A stretch of DNA of 7,105 nucleotides, from NCBI GenBank assembly GCA_019237435.1, contig JAFAHB010000130.1, positions 1-7,105 of the forward strand. Direction: 5' to 3'. The notes beneath the pieces were generated by a model, which was given only the letters and a program-made list of their open reading frames with translations, was not told the DNA's origin and ran no database searches. The DNA comes from Vulcanimicrobiota bacterium (lineage in GTDB: Bacteria; Vulcanimicrobiota; Vulcanimicrobiia; Vulcanimicrobiales; Vulcanimicrobiaceae). Within the stretch, counting starts at the first letter, position 1; the number at the start of each line of letters is the position of its first letter. Shown here one piece after another: positions 6,349-7,105 of the stretch. The position numbers were made by a program, and so were the translations under genes.

Positions 6349-7105
6349 ATGGCGGCCAACGCACAGGTCTCCTCAACCCTCGTGGGGCGTCGCGATGAGC
6401 TGGAAGCGCTTATGGAACGCCGCCGAGCAGCCGCGCGCGGATACGGCGCGCTCGTCCTGATCGAAGGGGAGGCGGGCATTGGAAAGACTCGCCTCGTCAA
6501 ATCTTTCTGCGAAACTCTCACACACGGCCGGGCGACGTTCGGCATCGGCATCTGCCGTGAGTTCGGCAACATGCCGTTCGGTCCGATCCGCGAGGCCTTG
6601 CGAGGCATTGGATGCGAGACAAGTCCACCCAACGCCACGACGCGCGCGGAAGAACTCATCGACCTGCGAGCTCGGCTCGCTGCGGCGACTCGTCGAATCG
6701 CAGTCCTCGTTCTCGAAGACATCCAGTGGGCCGACGAGGGCACCTTATCGTTTTTGCATTACCTGCTCTCGTCGGTGACCGCGATGCGCCTGCTCGTCGT
6801 GGCGACGCTGCGGGAGGACGAGCTCCTAGATCGCAACGTGTCGACCTACCTCAGCCGCATAGCTCGCGATCGAGCGACCATCCGGATCTCGCTCGGTCCG
6901 CTGCCGCAGACGGAGATTCGCTCGTTGATTCGCAGCGCGCCGGGCGGCGCTACGCTACCAGCAACCCAGTTAGAAGAGATCGTCGAACGCGCGGAAGGCA
7001 ATCCATTCTTCGCCGAAGAGCTTCTGGCAACGGCGCTCGAAGAGGGTCCGGCGCACGTCGGCATGCGCGGCCTGCCGCGCACCGTCGAGGCCGCCGTGAT
7101 GGAAC
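6349..7105 (+). CDS. AAA-type ATPase module of a large LuxR/STAND-like regulator (3' end cut off)
   Basis: The frame has no stop before the window ends, so only the first 252 residues are seen. The N-terminus LVGRRDELEAL (11-21) is the usual entry to an AAA_16-type ATPase domain. It is followed by Walker A GEAGIGKT (40-47), Walker B LVLED (120-124) continuing as IQWAD, a sensor-like LLVVATLRE, and the winged-helix-side motif AEGNPFFAEELL. This arrangement occurs at the N-terminus of large transcriptional activators with a C-terminal LuxR helix-turn-helix, and also in adenylate/guanylate-cyclase or kinase-linked STAND proteins; the output domain lies outside the window. ATG 6349 was chosen because homology begins just after it. 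GTG 6340 and TTG 6337 are in frame and no start has a strong ribosome binding site. The gene is divergent from the lipoprotein pair, 113 bases away, a layout compatible with local regulation. Confidence 0.85.
   Translation, partial: MAANAQVSSTLVGRRDELEALMERRRAAARGYGALVLIEGEAGIGKTRLVKSFCETLTHGRATFGIGICREFGNMPFGPIREALRGIGCETSPPNATTRAEELIDLRARLAAATRRIAVLVLEDIQWADEGTLSFLHYLLSSVTAMRLLVVATLREDELLDRNVSTYLSRIARDRATIRISLGPLPQTEIRSLIRSAPGGATLPATQLEEIVERAEGNPFFAEELLATALEEGPAHVGMRGLPRTVEAAVME

Overview
The window is high-GC, densely packed bacterial DNA with seven protein genes, two of them cut by the window edges. No RNA gene, CRISPR array, transposase or integrase was seen. The mix (a hopanoid-type nucleosidase next to dxs, several small Sec-exported lipoproteins, a long-N-terminus bacterioferritin-like protein and an AAA-type regulator) would fit a poorly cultivated diderm such as Candidatus Eremiobacterota. 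That assignment is inferred from gene style only and is weak.

Layout. Bases 1-537 (+) hold the 3' part of an integral membrane protein. It converges, with an 11-base gap, on a minus-strand pair: an hpnG-like phosphorylase-fold nucleosidase (2549-3196) followed by dxs (549-2552). The two overlap by four bases (ATGA), so dxs is probably translated by coupling. The pair links isoprenoid precursor supply (DXS, first step of the MEP pathway) with hopanoid side-chain processing (HpnG). The dxs gene carries an in-frame array of four 21-bp repeats that adds a low-complexity loop to its C-terminal domain. This is the most unusual thing in the window.

Divergently from hpnG, a plus-strand pair encodes a 167-aa lipoprotein (3245-3748) and a 187-aa bacterioferritin-like protein with all six di-iron ligands (3760-4323). 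The Shine-Dalgarno sequence of the second gene overlaps the stop codon of the first. A GC-rich stem (4324-4354) sits at the convergent end of this operon.

From 6235 back to 4358 (-) lie two tandem paralogous lipoprotein genes. Both encode exactly 305 residues. Their C-terminal halves are nearly collinear, while their N-terminal cysteine-bearing halves have diverged. Function is unknown. Across a 113-base divergent gap, a plus-strand gene starts at 6349 and runs off the window. It encodes an AAA ATPase module of the kind found at the N-terminus of large LuxR/STAND-type regulators, and could regulate the lipoprotein operon, though nothing in the sequence proves this.
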